Below, piece after piece: positions 9,193 through 19,118 of a stretch of 64,000 nucleotides of DNA. The stretch is from Candidatus Purcelliella pentastirinorum. Its GTDB lineage: Bacteria; Pseudomonadota; Gammaproteobacteria; Enterobacterales; Enterobacteriaceae. Made by a program: the position numbers and the translations under genes. The first letter of the stretch is position 1. The number at the start of each line of letters is the position of its first letter. Under the pieces are notes generated by a model that saw only the letters and a list, made by a program, of their open reading frames with translations, made no database searches and had not been told where the DNA came from. Location: NCBI RefSeq assembly GCF_028748785.1, contig NZ_CP110496.1:124001-188000 (forward strand), read 5' to 3'.

Positions 9193-9531
9193 GATAATTT
9201 TTCTTTTTTGTTAAAAATCTTTTCTATGAAAATATATTGTATACTAAAAATTGTTTATTTTTATTTTATTTTCAGTTTTGAATTTATTTAAATGAAAATG
9301 TGCAAGTTTAATTATAGTTAATGTTTTATAGTTTTTTTTTTATTTTTTTAATTTGGAAATAAATATTATTACTGATAATTGTATGTTTTTTTACATATTT
9401 TAGATGTATTTAGTTGATATATTAAGTAAATTATTTTCTGATAATTTTTTTTGTTATGTTTTATTTAATAAAATTAATTATATTTTAGTTTAACTAATTT
9501 TTATTTTTTTAAAATATTTTTTGTTTTTGCT
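9134..9531. other. Gene-free spacer between tRNA-Arg and the dnaK promoter
   Basis: About 400 bp of A+T-rich sequence with no readable gene. It contains the second copy of the 17-bp direct repeat (9176-9192). The tRNA promoter is expected here, reading leftward, but no clear -35/-10 pair stands out. Confidence 0.5.
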
Positions 9532-9560
9532 CTTGATGCTTAATTAAGCGGCCCCATCTA
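9532..9560 (+). promoter_or_regulatory. Heat-shock (sigma-32) promoter of dnaKJ
   Basis: CTTGATG at 9532-9538, 13 bases, then CCCCATCTA at 9552-9560. This matches the sigma-32 consensus (CTTGAA ... CCCCATnTA) and resembles the E. coli dnaK P1 promoter, which also has CTTGATG and CCCCAT. A run of four C with GCGG beside it is conspicuous in this A+T-rich background, indicating selection. It lies 80 bp before the dnaK start and implies that RpoH is still encoded elsewhere. Confidence 0.88.
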
Positions 9561-9640
9561 AATTGACATATAGAGTTTATAATTAAATAAAATTTACAGA
9601 TTTTGTATATAGTAATTAAATTTATTTAAGAGGTTTTTAT

Positions 9641-11560
9641 ATGAGTAAAATTATAGGTATTGATTTAGGTACTACTAATTCTTGTGTTGCTATTATGGAT
9701 GGTAATAAAGCTAGAGTTTTAGAAAATTCTGAAGGTGATCGTACCACACCTTCTATTATAGCATATACTCAAGATAATGAGATATTAGTTGGTCAACCTG
9801 CAAAACGTCAAGCAGTGACAAATCCAGAGAATACTTTATTTGCAATAAAGCGTTTAATAGGAAGACGTTTTAAAGATGAAGAAGTGCAACGTGATATTAA
9901 AATAATGCCTTATAAAATAGTTGAATCTAAAAATGGTGATGCTTGGTTAAATGTAAAAAATAAAAAAATGGCACCTCCTCAAATTTCAGCTGAAATTTTA
10001 AAGAAAATGAAAAAAACAGCAGAAGATTATTTAGGAGAAGTTATTAATGAAGCTGTTATAACTGTACCTGCATATTTTAATGATGCTCAGAGGCAAGCTA
10101 CTAAAGATGCTGGTCGTATAGCTGGATTAGAAGTTAAACGTATAATTAATGAACCAACTGCGGCAGCTTTAGCTTATGGTTTAGACAAAGGAAAAGGTAA
10201 TCGTATTATTGCTGTATATGATTTAGGTGGAGGTACTTTTGATATTTCTGTGATAGAAATAGATGAAGTTGATGGTGAAAAAACCTTTGAGGTTTTAGCT
10301 ACTAATGGAGATACTCATTTAGGGGGAGAAGATTTTGATAGCCGTTTGATAAATTATTTGGTAAATGAATTTAAAAAAGATACTGGTATTGATCTTCATA
10401 ATGATCCATTGGCTATGCAACGTTTAAAAGAATCTTCAGAAAAAGCTAAAATTGAATTATCTTCTACACATCAAACTGATGTTAATTTGCCGTATATAAC
10501 AGCGGATTCTAATGGTCCTAAACATTTAAATATTAAAGTTACTCGTGCTAAATTAGAATCTTTAGTTGAAGATTTAATTTATAAGTCCATAGAACCTATG
10601 AAAGTTGCTTTAAAAGATGCAAATTTGTCTGTAGAAAATATAAATGATGTAATTTTAGTTGGTGGTCAAACTCGTATGCCTATGGTTCAAGTAAAGGTAG
10701 CAGAATATTTTAAAAAAGAACCTCGTAAGGATGTTAATCCTGATGAAGCAGTAGCTATAGGAGCAGCTGTGCAAGCAGGAGTTTTATCTGGAGATGTCAA
10801 AGATGTCTTGTTATTAGATGTTACTCCTTTATCATTAGGGATAGAAACTATGGGTGGAGTAATGACTTCTTTAATAAGTAAAAATACAACAATACCTACT
10901 AAACATAGTCAAGTATTTTCTACAGCTGAAGATAATCAATCAGCTGTTACTATACACGTATTACAAGGTGAACGTAAACGTGCTTTGGATAATAAATCTT
11001 TAGGTCAATTTAACTTGGATGGTATACAACCTGCTCCTAGAGGTATACCACAAATTGAAGTTACTTTTGATATTGATGCTGATGGTATTTTACATGTATC
11101 TGCTAAAGATAATAATACAGGGAAAGAACAAAGAATAACTGTCAAAGCATCATCCGGTTTGAATGAAGGTGAAATAGATAAAATGATACGTGATGCAGAA
11201 AATAATGCTGAATCTGATCGTAAATTTGAAGAATTAGTTCAAGTAAAAAACCAAGGAGATCAAATATTACATAGTACTAGAAAACAATTAAAAGATATCG
11301 GTGATAAATTAATTTTAGATGATAAAAATATTATAGAAAATGCTTTAAATGATTTAGAATTATCTTTAAAATCTGATAATAAGGAAGATATACAAAGTAA
11401 AATACAATCTTTAATTCAAGTTTCTAATAAACTTATAGAAGCCATGAAGAACCAAGATAAAATGTCTTCATCAACATCATCTAAAACAAAAAATAATAAT
11501 AAACAAAATTCAGACGTTGTGGATGCTGATTTTGAAGAGATAAAAGATAATAAAAAATAA
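9641..11560 (+). CDS. dnaK: Hsp70 chaperone DnaK
   Basis: ATP-dependent chaperone, 639 residues (E. coli 638). The actin-like ATPase domain has [68 protein letters not shown] and [10 protein letters not shown]. The substrate domain has [19 protein letters not shown] and the lid is followed by a Ser/Asn/Lys-rich tail ending [12 protein letters not shown], the family's conserved C-terminal EEVKD-type motif. The start follows AAGAGGT. The sequence is much less drifted than the neighbouring recBCD or yhdP, as expected for a protein thought to buffer destabilised proteins in symbionts. Co-transcribed with dnaJ (88-bp gap). Confidence 0.99.
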   Translation: MSKIIGIDLGTTNSCVAIMDGNKARVLENSEGDRTTPSIIAYTQDNEILVGQPAKRQAVTNPENTLFAIKRLIGRRFKDEEVQRDIKIMPYKIVESKNGDAWLNVKNKKMAPPQISAEILKKMKKTAEDYLGEVINEAVITVPAYFNDAQRQATKDAGRIAGLEVKRIINEPTAAALAYGLDKGKGNRIIAVYDLGGGTFDISVIEIDEVDGEKTFEVLATNGDTHLGGEDFDSRLINYLVNEFKKDTGIDLHNDPLAMQRLKESSEKAKIELSSTHQTDVNLPYITADSNGPKHLNIKVTRAKLESLVEDLIYKSIEPMKVALKDANLSVENINDVILVGGQTRMPMVQVKVAEYFKKEPRKDVNPDEAVAIGAAVQAGVLSGDVKDVLLLDVTPLSLGIETMGGVMTSLISKNTTIPTKHSQVFSTAEDNQSAVTIHVLQGERKRALDNKSLGQFNLDGIQPAPRGIPQIEVTFDIDADGILHVSAKDNNTGKEQRITVKASSGLNEGEIDKMIRDAENNAESDRKFEELVQVKNQGDQILHSTRKQLKDIGDKLILDDKNIIENALNDLELSLKSDNKEDIQSKIQSLIQVSNKLIEAMKNQDKMSSSTSSKTKNNNKQNSDVVDADFEEIKDNKK

Positions 11561-11648
11561 TTTTATTTTATATTTTTATATTTTTTAATATATGTGGTTA
11601 TATTTTTTATATTTTATAGTTATATAATTATTAAGAGTAAATTATACA

Positions 11649-12779
11649 ATGATTAAAAAAGATTGTTATGATATTTTGGGTATTTCTAAATCTGCTAGTA
11701 ATCGTGATATTAAAAAAGCTTATAAACGATTAGCCATTAAGTTTCATCCTGATCGTAATCAGGGTAATAAATTAGCAGAAGATAAATTTAAGGAAGTAAA
11801 AGAAGCATATGAAATTTTAAGTGATAAACAAAAACGTTCATCTTATGATCAGTATGGTTATGAAGCATTTAATAACAATAGTTCTTCTCATACTTCTTAT
11901 CATACTAATGCTGATTTTGGAGATATTTTTGGTGATGTTTTTGGAGATATTTTTGGTAATTCTAGACGTCGTCAACATAAATCTTCTGGTTCAGATTTAT
12001 GTTATGAGTTAGATGTTACTTTGGAGGAAGCAGTAATTGGTATTACTAAAAAAATACAATTATCAGTTTTACAAAGATGTAATGTTTGTAGGGGTAGTGG
12101 TGCCAAAAGAGGTACAAAATCAAAATTATGTAAAACATGTAATGGTGCTGGTCAAGTTCAAGTGAGACAAGGTTTTTTTACTGTACAACAAACTTGTCCA
12201 GCTTGTAGTGGTGATGGATCAGTTATAAATGATCCATGTAATTTATGTGATGGTAATGGGCGTATTAAACGTAATAAAACATTGTCTGTTAAAATACCAT
12301 CCGGGGTAGATACTGGTGATAAGATTCGTTTAACAGGTGAAGGTGAATATGGTGTGAGAGGTGGATCTTCAGGTGATTTATATGTTGAAATAAAAGTTAA
12401 AAGTCATTCTATTTTTTCAAGAGAAAATAATAATTTATATTGTGAAGTTCCTATTAGTTTTATAATGGCGGCTTTAGGCGGTGAAATAGAAGTACCAACA
12501 TTAAATGGTAGAATAAAATTAAGAATACCAGCTGAGACACAAACTGGTAAATCATTTCGTATGAGGGGTAAAGGAGTAAGATCTATTAGGAGTAATTATT
12601 TAGGTGATTTATTGTGCAAAGTTATTGTGGAAACACCTGTTAATTTAAATTATGAACAAAAAAAATTATTATATAAATTAGGTAAAAGTCTTGATTGTTC
12701 ATCTTCTAAAGTAAATAATCCTAAATCAAAAAATTTTTTTAATGGAGTTAAAAAATTTTTTGATGATTTAACACGTTGA
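11649..12779 (+). CDS. dnaJ: Hsp40 co-chaperone DnaJ
   Basis: Stimulates the DnaK ATPase and delivers substrates. 376 residues, the same as E. coli. J domain with the catalytic HPD (FHPDRNQG, about residues 33-40), a Gly/Phe-rich stretch with repeated GD(I/V)FGD units, then four intact zinc-finger repeats ([32 protein letters not shown]) and the C-terminal substrate domains ([25 protein letters not shown]). Ends in TGA. Second gene of the heat-shock operon; no grpE is in the window. Confidence 0.99.
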   Translation: MIKKDCYDILGISKSASNRDIKKAYKRLAIKFHPDRNQGNKLAEDKFKEVKEAYEILSDKQKRSSYDQYGYEAFNNNSSSHTSYHTNADFGDIFGDVFGDIFGNSRRRQHKSSGSDLCYELDVTLEEAVIGITKKIQLSVLQRCNVCRGSGAKRGTKSKLCKTCNGAGQVQVRQGFFTVQQTCPACSGDGSVINDPCNLCDGNGRIKRNKTLSVKIPSGVDTGDKIRLTGEGEYGVRGGSSGDLYVEIKVKSHSIFSRENNNLYCEVPISFIMAALGGEIEVPTLNGRIKLRIPAETQTGKSFRMRGKGVRSIRSNYLGDLLCKVIVETPVNLNYEQKKLLYKLGKSLDCSSSKVNNPKSKNFFNGVKKFFDDLTR

Positions 12780-12839
12780 TATTTTAATTTTATTTTATCT
12801 AAAATTTTTATAATTTTTACATTCTTATTTGTTTATATT

Positions 12840-14009
12840 ATGGTTAAATGTTGTAGGTTTTTTTTTAATAAAATAAATAATAATTATTTTTTATTAGTGG
12901 TATTTTTTATTACATTATTACTTGCCAATAATAATTATACTAAAAAAATATATTTTTCTTTAATATATTTACCACATAATTTTAATATTTTAGGTTTTAA
13001 TTTTAGTTATATTACGTATTTTTTTGTTAATAATTTTTTAATGACATTTTTGTTTTTTAAAATAATTTTAGAACTTAAATATGAAAGATTTATGGGTTTT
13101 TTAGCTAATAATTATGTTATTTTTTTACCTGCTTTTGCTGCTTTAGGAGGGATGTTATTGCCTGGATTGATTTTTTATTTATTTAATTTCAATAATATAA
13201 TTATTAGACATGGTTGGGCTATTCCAACTGTTACAGATATACCTTTTGTTATATGTATTTTATCAATATTAAATTCTTATATTCCTGTTTCATTTAGAAC
13301 TTTTTTATTAATATTATCTGTTTTTGATGATATAATTGCAATTTTAATTATTGCTATATTTTATAATAAGAATATTTCTATATTTTTTTTATTTCTATCT
13401 TTTTTAAATATTTTATTTTTATTTTTGTTGTATTTTTTTAAAAATAAAAGTCTTATTGTTTATTTATTTTGTGGTTTATTTTTGTGGTTTATGTTATTTA
13501 AATCCGGGATACATCCAACTATGACTGGACTATTTATGGGATTATTTTCATCTGATAGATATATAATTAATAATGTTAGTTTAGATAGAATTTTATATTC
13601 TAATTTAAGATTTTTCGTAGATAAAATAATTTTACCTATTTTTATTTTTGTAAATTCTGGTGTTTGTTTCTTACATATTCATTTTAAAGATTTTTTTTCT
13701 TTTTTATTTTTAGGTATATTTTTTGGTTTATTTTTAGGTAAACCTATAGGTATAACATTTTTTAGTTGGGTTTTTACTAAATTAAAAAGTAAAAGTATGT
13801 TAATTGATTTAAATATTTATAATATTTTATCCGCAGGTATTATTTCTGGAATTGGTTTTACAATGTCTATTTTTATTATTTTACTTTCATATAATAGTAG
13901 TTATGATTTTATATTAATAGAAATAGCTAAATTAGGAGTTTTTTTATCTTCTTTAGTATCCGGTATATTAGGATGTTTAATGATAAAAAAACAATTTAAA
14001 AAAAATTGA
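12840..14009 (+). CDS. nhaA: Na+/H+ antiporter NhaA
   Basis: Inner-membrane antiporter for sodium and pH homeostasis, 389 residues (E. coli 388), made of about twelve hydrophobic segments with many Phe/Leu/Ile. Key functional residues are visible: the Asp of GWAIPTVTDIPF (Asp133 in E. coli), the Asp pair in SVFDDIIAI (Asp163/164, ion binding), the pH-sensor His in KSGIHPTMTG, and the Lys in LGKPIGITFF (Lys300). The core appears functional. The order dnaK-dnaJ-nhaA-rpsT-ribF-ileS-lspA is the same as in E. coli. Convergent with rpsT, three bases apart. Confidence 0.95.
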   Translation: MVKCCRFFFNKINNNYFLLVVFFITLLLANNNYTKKIYFSLIYLPHNFNILGFNFSYITYFFVNNFLMTFLFFKIILELKYERFMGFLANNYVIFLPAFAALGGMLLPGLIFYLFNFNNIIIRHGWAIPTVTDIPFVICILSILNSYIPVSFRTFLLILSVFDDIIAILIIAIFYNKNISIFFLFLSFLNILFLFLLYFFKNKSLIVYLFCGLFLWFMLFKSGIHPTMTGLFMGLFSSDRYIINNVSLDRILYSNLRFFVDKIILPIFIFVNSGVCFLHIHFKDFFSFLFLGIFFGLFLGKPIGITFFSWVFTKLKSKSMLIDLNIYNILSAGIISGIGFTMSIFIILLSYNSSYDFILIEIAKLGVFLSSLVSGILGCLMIKKQFKKN

Positions 14010-14025
14010 TTTTTAAATTGTTTTT
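13987..14025. terminator. Hairpin between convergent nhaA and rpsT
   Basis: Arms AAAAACAATTTAA (13987-13999) and TTAAATTGTTTTT (14013-14025) are perfectly complementary over 13 bp with a 13-base loop, and T runs on both strands. It spans both stop codons and could serve as a bidirectional terminator. It is A+T-rich, so the call is moderate. Confidence 0.45.
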
Positions 14026-14273
14026 ATTTTAATGGTTAAATTTGATTTATGTCTAGCAGCTTTATTTTTATGTATAATTTTTTTAAAAACTAATTTATCT
14101 AAAATTTTTTGTAATTGTTTAAATTCAATATTAGCTTTTTCTTTATTTTTTTCATTTATTGCATTTTGTGTTCTTTTAATAAATGTTTTCATCATAGATT
14201 TTTTACTAACATTATGTTTCCTTTTGTTTTCGTTTATTTTTATTCTTTTGTTGGCTGATTTAGTATTTGTCAT
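14013..14273 (-). CDS. rpsT: 30S ribosomal protein S20
   Basis: Primary 16S rRNA-binding protein of the small subunit, 86 residues (E. coli 87). Family hallmarks: N-terminal TNTKSANKR, KHNVSKKSMMKTFIKR, and IHKNKAARHKSNLT near the C-terminus. It starts at ATG with AGGAAT upstream, whereas E. coli rpsT uses a weak UUG that takes part in autoregulation; that feature is not seen here. It stands alone on the minus strand between nhaA and ribF, as in E. coli. Confidence 0.97.
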   Translation of the reverse strand: MTNTKSANKRIKINENKRKHNVSKKSMMKTFIKRTQNAINEKNKEKANIEFKQLQKILDKLVFKKIIHKNKAARHKSNLTIKIKTI

Positions 14274-14473
14274 AATATTATTCCTATTAAAATATAATAA
14301 ATTATATATTAATATAATTATTTAGTTATTTTAGCAAATAATTTTATTTAAAAAATTTTTTTTTCTAATTATTTTAAATAACATTAAAATCCAAAATAAT
14401 TATATATTTATTTTTTTATATTAGTATAATCTAAATTTATTAATTATTTTATAATATTTTTATTTAGTAAATT

Positions 14474-15409
14474 ATGCGTTTAATACGTGGTATATATAAT
14501 TTAAAAAATGAGTATCGTACATGTGTATTAACTATTGGTAATTTTGATGGTGTACATTTAGGTCATCAAATGTTATTAAAGCGTTTATGTATAGAAGGTT
14601 CTAATTATAATGTGAAGACAATGGTAATATTGTTTGAACCCCATCCATTGGAAGTTTTAAAACCATTCACCCCTTTTATCCGTATAACTTCTTTTCGTGA
14701 AAAAGTTAAATATTTGTCTGCATTAGGTATTGATTTAGTTTTATGTATTCGTTTTAAAGTAGATTTTGCTTCTTTAAATGCTAAGTTTTTTATTAAAAAA
14801 TTTTTAATAAATAATTTATTTATTAAATTATTGATTGTTGGAGATGATTTTTGTTTGGGAGCAAAACGTCATTGTGATGTAAAATATTTAAAAAGGTTAG
14901 GTTTAAAATATGGTTTTAATGTTGTTAATATTAATACTTATTTATATAAGAAAATACGAATTAGTAGTTCTTTAATACGTAAGTATTTGTGTGTTAATGA
15001 TTTTAATTATGTTAAATTATTATTGGGTAGATCTTTTATGATTTCTGGTCGTGTTGTAAAAGGTAATTCTATTGGATGTAATATTATTGGATACCCCACA
15101 GCAAATATATCTATTAATCATACTACTTTTCCTCTTAGAGGGGTTTATGCTGTTAAAATTTATGGATTATTTTTAGATCCTATATATGGAATTGCTAATA
15201 TTGGTACTTGTCCTACTTTTTATGGGACTAAATTAAAGATGGAAGTACACTTATTGGATATTTTTATCAATTTATATTATTATCGTATTGATATATTATT
15301 TTGTTGTAAAATAAGAGATGAAAAATTTTTTCATTCAATAGATAAATTAAAAAAACAAATTAGTAATGATATTATGATTGTTAAAAGATATTTTAAATTA
15401 GAAATGTAA
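14474..15409 (+). CDS. ribF: Bifunctional riboflavin kinase/FAD synthetase
   Basis: Makes FMN from riboflavin and then FAD. 311 residues (E. coli 313). N-terminal nucleotidyltransferase domain with LTIGNFDGVHLGHQMLL (about residues 19-35) and the RISSSLIR loop; C-terminal riboflavin kinase domain with GRVVKGNSIGCNIIGYPTAN, GVYAVKI, GIANIGTCPTF and EVHLLD. Its products are needed locally by the flavoprotein CysJ. The gene runs into ileS after 19 bp, as in E. coli. Confidence 0.97.
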   Translation: MRLIRGIYNLKNEYRTCVLTIGNFDGVHLGHQMLLKRLCIEGSNYNVKTMVILFEPHPLEVLKPFTPFIRITSFREKVKYLSALGIDLVLCIRFKVDFASLNAKFFIKKFLINNLFIKLLIVGDDFCLGAKRHCDVKYLKRLGLKYGFNVVNINTYLYKKIRISSSLIRKYLCVNDFNYVKLLLGRSFMISGRVVKGNSIGCNIIGYPTANISINHTTFPLRGVYAVKIYGLFLDPIYGIANIGTCPTFYGTKLKMEVHLLDIFINLYYYRIDILFCCKIRDEKFFHSIDKLKKQISNDIMIVKRYFKLEM

Positions 15410-15428
15410 TATTTTATTTTATAAAATT

Positions 15429-18248
15429 ATGATTATGAATAAGTATAAAAATACTTTAAATTTACCAAATACTAAATTTCCTATGAAGGCTAATTTGGTA
15501 AAAAAAGAAATAGATATCTTAAATAATTGGAACAAGGGTAATCTTTATTCAAGAATTCGTTCAGCTAAAAAAAATAGAAAATTATTTATTTTGCATGATG
15601 GTCCTCCTTATGCTAATGGTAATATTCACATTGGTCATGCTATGAATAAAATTATCAAAGATATAATAATTAAATCAAAGAGTTTGGGAAATTATAATGC
15701 TCCTTATATACCTGGATGGGATTGTCATGGTCTACCTATTGAACATGTTATAGAGAAAAATATTAGTCAAACTAAAAAGAAATTGTTATTGAGTGATTTT
15801 AGAAAATTTTGTCGTCAATATGCTAATATACAGGTTAATAAACAAAAAGAAGAGTTTATTAGATTAGGTGTAATTGCTGATTGGAATAATCCCTATTTAA
15901 CTATGGATTATCCAAATGAAGCTAATATTATTAGAGTTTTAATAAAAATTATAAAAAAAGGTTATTTATATAGAGAATGTTTTCCTGTTTATTGGTGTGT
16001 TAAATGTCAATCTTCCTTGGCGGAAGCTGAAGTTGAATATTGTAATAAAATTTCTTTATCAGCGGATATTTTATTTAAATCAATTGATGTTGAAGATGTT
16101 CTCTTTAGATTTGGTATTCATGAAAATAGAGATTTTAAATCTATATATTGTGTAGCTTGGAGTACTGCTTTATGGACTATACCTGCCAATAGTGGTTTAT
16201 GTGTTCATCCTAATTTAAATTATATTTTATTGTTACATAATAACTATGGTTATATAATTTCTGAAAATTCACTTTCAGATTTTATTATTAGAGTAAATAT
16301 AAAAAATTATTCTGTTGTGGAAAATGTTTGTGTAGGTAAAAAATTAGAATTTTTATATTTTTTTCATCCATTTTTAGATAATAAAGTTCCTTTAGTTCTC
16401 AGTGATCATGTTAATTTGTATGAGGGTAATGCAATAGTTCATATAGCACCTAATTATGGTTTAGATGATTATTTGATTGGTAAAAAGTATAAATTAAAAT
16501 CAAATAATATTATTGATTCTTATGGTAATTATTTATTTAATGTACATTATTTATTAAATGAATTAAATATTTTTGATGCAAATAATGATCTTTTAGAAAT
16601 ATTTTATAAAAAAAATATATTGTTACATAGTAAGGAAATAAAACATAGTTATCCATATTGTTGGAGACATAAATACCCTGTTATATTTTTTTCGACTTAT
16701 CAATGGTTTATTAATTTAGAAAAAAATAATTTACGTAAAAAAATATTGAAAGAAATAGAAAATGTTATATGGTTACCAACATGGGCTAAAAATAATATGT
16801 TATCTATGGTTAGTAAAAGACCTAATTGGTGTATCTCTAGGCAAAGAAATTGGGGTGTTCCTATTCCATTATTCATTAATAAAAATACAGGTGATTTGCA
16901 TCCAAATACAATTGATTTAATGAAAAAAGTTGCTGATCTTGTAGAATTAAATGGTGTTGATATATGGTGGGAAATAGATTATGTAAAAATTTTTAATATT
17001 AATGAAGAAGAATATATTAAAATTATTGATATATTGGATGTATGGTTTGATTCTGGAGCGACAGTTTATTCAGTATTATCTAAAAGAAAAGAATTTAATA
17101 GTTGTTTTGCTGATGTTTATTTTGAAGGTTCTGATCAACACAGAGGATGGTTTATGTCTTCTTTAATCATTTCTATGATTATTAATAATAGATCCCCTTA
17201 TCATCAAGTTTTAACACATGGATTTGTTGTTGATTCTTTAGGTCATAAAATGTCTAAGTCTTTAGGTAATATTATAGAGCCTTCTTATATTATTAATAAA
17301 TTTGGAGCTGATATTTTACGTTTATGTATTGCATATTCTGATTATTTTAATGAAATTTCTATTTCTAATGATATTTTAAATACTTCAATAAGTATTTATA
17401 GACGTATACGCAACACTATTCGTTTTTTATTGGCGAATTTAAATAATTTTGATCCTAAAATTGATATAGTTGATAAATGTAATATGTTGTCATTAGATAA
17501 ATGGATAATTTATTGTATTAAAAAATTACAAAATAATATTATAGATCTTTATAATAATTATAATTTTCATGATGTAGTTAAAAAATTAGTACATTTTTGT
17601 TCTATAGATATGGGATCTTTTTATTTAGATATCATTAAAGATAGAAGATATACATTAAAGAGTGATAATATTGCTAATTTGAGTTGTCAGACGACAATTT
17701 ATTATATTCTTGAGGTTCTTGTTCGTTGTATTTCTCCTATATTATCTTTTACCGCTGATGAAATTTGGAAATTTTTACCTGGTAAGCGTACAGAGTATAT
17801 ATTTACTGAAACATGGATTAATATTGATGATAATTATATAGTTGATGATGGTATTTGGAATATATTATTAGAAATTAGAAATGAAATTAATAAAATAATA
17901 GAAAAATTACGTTTTAATAAGGTTATATTTAATTCTTTAGATTGTTCAGTTATATTATATGTTACTAATAAAATTAATGGTTTATTATATTATTTGATTA
18001 AGGAATTAAAGTTTTTTTTTCTTGTTTCTGATGTTTTAATAATGGATTATTTCTTATCTCCTGTAAATTCTTTTAAAAGTAATGTTATTGATGGTTTAAA
18101 AATAATTGTTAAAAAAGCTTATGGAAATAAATGTGCTAGATGTTGGCATTATGATATTAGTGTAGGTAAAAGGTCAGATTTTATTGATTTATGTAAAAGA
18201 TGTATTATTAATTTATATGGTAAAGGTGAAAAACGTTTCTTTATATAA
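15429..18248 (+). CDS. ileS: Isoleucyl-tRNA synthetase with diverged editing pocket
   Basis: Class I synthetase, 939 residues (E. coli 938). Catalytic signatures GNIHIGHAMNK (HIGH) and HKMSKSLGN (KMSKS), WCISRQRNWGVP, DVWFDSGA and the C-terminal zinc site CARCWHY...CKRC are intact. The CP1 editing domain is not: the Thr-rich E. coli motif WTTTPWTLPAN reads WSTALWTIPAN (residues 244-254), and GTGAVHTAPGHGPDDY reads GNAIVHIAPNYGLDDY (from residue 333), with His338 and the Asp pair kept. Removal of mischarged Val may be impaired while charging is retained. ATG at 15429 or 15435 are both possible starts (MIMNKYKN). Overlaps lspA. Confidence 0.97.
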   Translation: MIMNKYKNTLNLPNTKFPMKANLVKKEIDILNNWNKGNLYSRIRSAKKNRKLFILHDGPPYANGNIHIGHAMNKIIKDIIIKSKSLGNYNAPYIPGWDCHGLPIEHVIEKNISQTKKKLLLSDFRKFCRQYANIQVNKQKEEFIRLGVIADWNNPYLTMDYPNEANIIRVLIKIIKKGYLYRECFPVYWCVKCQSSLAEAEVEYCNKISLSADILFKSIDVEDVLFRFGIHENRDFKSIYCVAWSTALWTIPANSGLCVHPNLNYILLLHNNYGYIISENSLSDFIIRVNIKNYSVVENVCVGKKLEFLYFFHPFLDNKVPLVLSDHVNLYEGNAIVHIAPNYGLDDYLIGKKYKLKSNNIIDSYGNYLFNVHYLLNELNIFDANNDLLEIFYKKNILLHSKEIKHSYPYCWRHKYPVIFFSTYQWFINLEKNNLRKKILKEIENVIWLPTWAKNNMLSMVSKRPNWCISRQRNWGVPIPLFINKNTGDLHPNTIDLMKKVADLVELNGVDIWWEIDYVKIFNINEEEYIKIIDILDVWFDSGATVYSVLSKRKEFNSCFADVYFEGSDQHRGWFMSSLIISMIINNRSPYHQVLTHGFVVDSLGHKMSKSLGNIIEPSYIINKFGADILRLCIAYSDYFNEISISNDILNTSISIYRRIRNTIRFLLANLNNFDPKIDIVDKCNMLSLDKWIIYCIKKLQNNIIDLYNNYNFHDVVKKLVHFCSIDMGSFYLDIIKDRRYTLKSDNIANLSCQTTIYYILEVLVRCISPILSFTADEIWKFLPGKRTEYIFTETWINIDDNYIVDDGIWNILLEIRNEINKIIEKLRFNKVIFNSLDCSVILYVTNKINGLLYYLIKELKFFFLVSDVLIMDYFLSPVNSFKSNVIDGLKIIVKKAYGNKCARCWHYDISVGKRSDFIDLCKRCIINLYGKGEKRFFI

Positions 18249-18699
18249 ATTATATTTTAAAATATTGTATTTTTTTATTATGAATATTTTAATATTTATT
18301 GATTTTTATACTAAAAAAATAGCAAGAGATAATTCTATTTTATTTAATAAAATAGAATTATTTTCTTTTTTAAATTTATTTTATGTTAGAAATTATGGTA
18401 TAGCATTTAGTTTATTATCTAGTAATAGTACATTTGAATATTGGTTAATAATTATTATATCTGTTTTGATAATATTTATTATTTTTATTAAATTATATAT
18501 TTCAGATATATATAATAATAAATTAATAATTTCTATGTTATTTATTTTAAGTGGAGCGATTGGTAATTTAATTAATAGAATTATTAATGGTTATGTTATT
18601 GATTTTATTGATTTACATATAAAAAATTATCATTTTGCAACTTTTAATTTTGCAGATTTTTTTATTTGTTTTGGTGTATTTTTATTATTTTTAAAATAA
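18217..18699 (+). CDS. lspA: Lipoprotein signal peptidase (signal peptidase II)
   Basis: Inner-membrane aspartyl protease that cleaves prolipoproteins before the lipidated Cys; Pal is a substrate in this window. About 160 residues (E. coli 164) with four membrane segments. Family blocks NLFYVRNYGIAFSLL, SGAIGNLINRIINGYVIDFID and HFATFNFADFFI contain the two catalytic Asp residues. The start is uncertain: ATG 18217 or GTG 18229 both lie inside the ileS end and give an N-terminus of normal length. An earlier ATG at 18184 would add an uncharacteristic leader. In E. coli fkpB and ispH follow; here a gene-free spacer does. Confidence 0.94.
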   Translation: MVKVKNVSLYKLYFKILYFFIMNILIFIDFYTKKIARDNSILFNKIELFSFLNLFYVRNYGIAFSLLSSNSTFEYWLIIIISVLIIFIIFIKLYISDIYNNKLIISMLFILSGAIGNLINRIINGYVIDFIDLHIKNYHFATFNFADFFICFGVFLLFLK

Positions 18700-19118
18700 T
18701 AAATTTTATTTATAAATTATTATATTTAATATTTTATTATTTTTTTTAGTTTAATAATTCATATGATTTTTATTTTAAATGATCATATAAGTTTTATGTT
18801 AATTTATATTTTAATACAAAAATGGTAAATTAATATTATGAATTTATAATTTTATTATTTATTTTAAAATATTTGGTTTAAATAAAATTATTTAAATATT
18901 TATAATTATTATTTATTAAAGATAAAATTGATATTTTTAATTATATTAAGATTAAATGGTATTTAATTAGTAAAGTATATATAATAAGTATTATTTTAAT
19001 TATTTATTCAATAGTAATAATTAATAAAAGATAATATAATTTTTAATTATCTAAAATTAGTAATAAAATAAGTTAAATATATTAATAAAACTGTATTTTT
19101 TTATATAAATTTATATTT
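18700..19118. other. 419-bp gene-free spacer between lspA and tldD
   Basis: Convergent gene ends flank this A+T-rich stretch. I see no reading frame of note and no readable remnant of fkpB or ispH, which follow lspA in E. coli. Confidence 0.5.

Noticed and set aside
9563..9568. TTGACA as a sigma-70 -35 box for dnaK
   Set aside because: No -10 at suitable spacing (TATAAT follows after only 9 bases); the sigma-32 promoter explains the locus better.
14032..14325. Plus-strand reading frame of 97 codons opposite rpsT
   Set aside because: Antisense of a conserved ribosomal protein gene; Phe/Leu/Ile-rich only because it is the complement of Lys/Asn codons.
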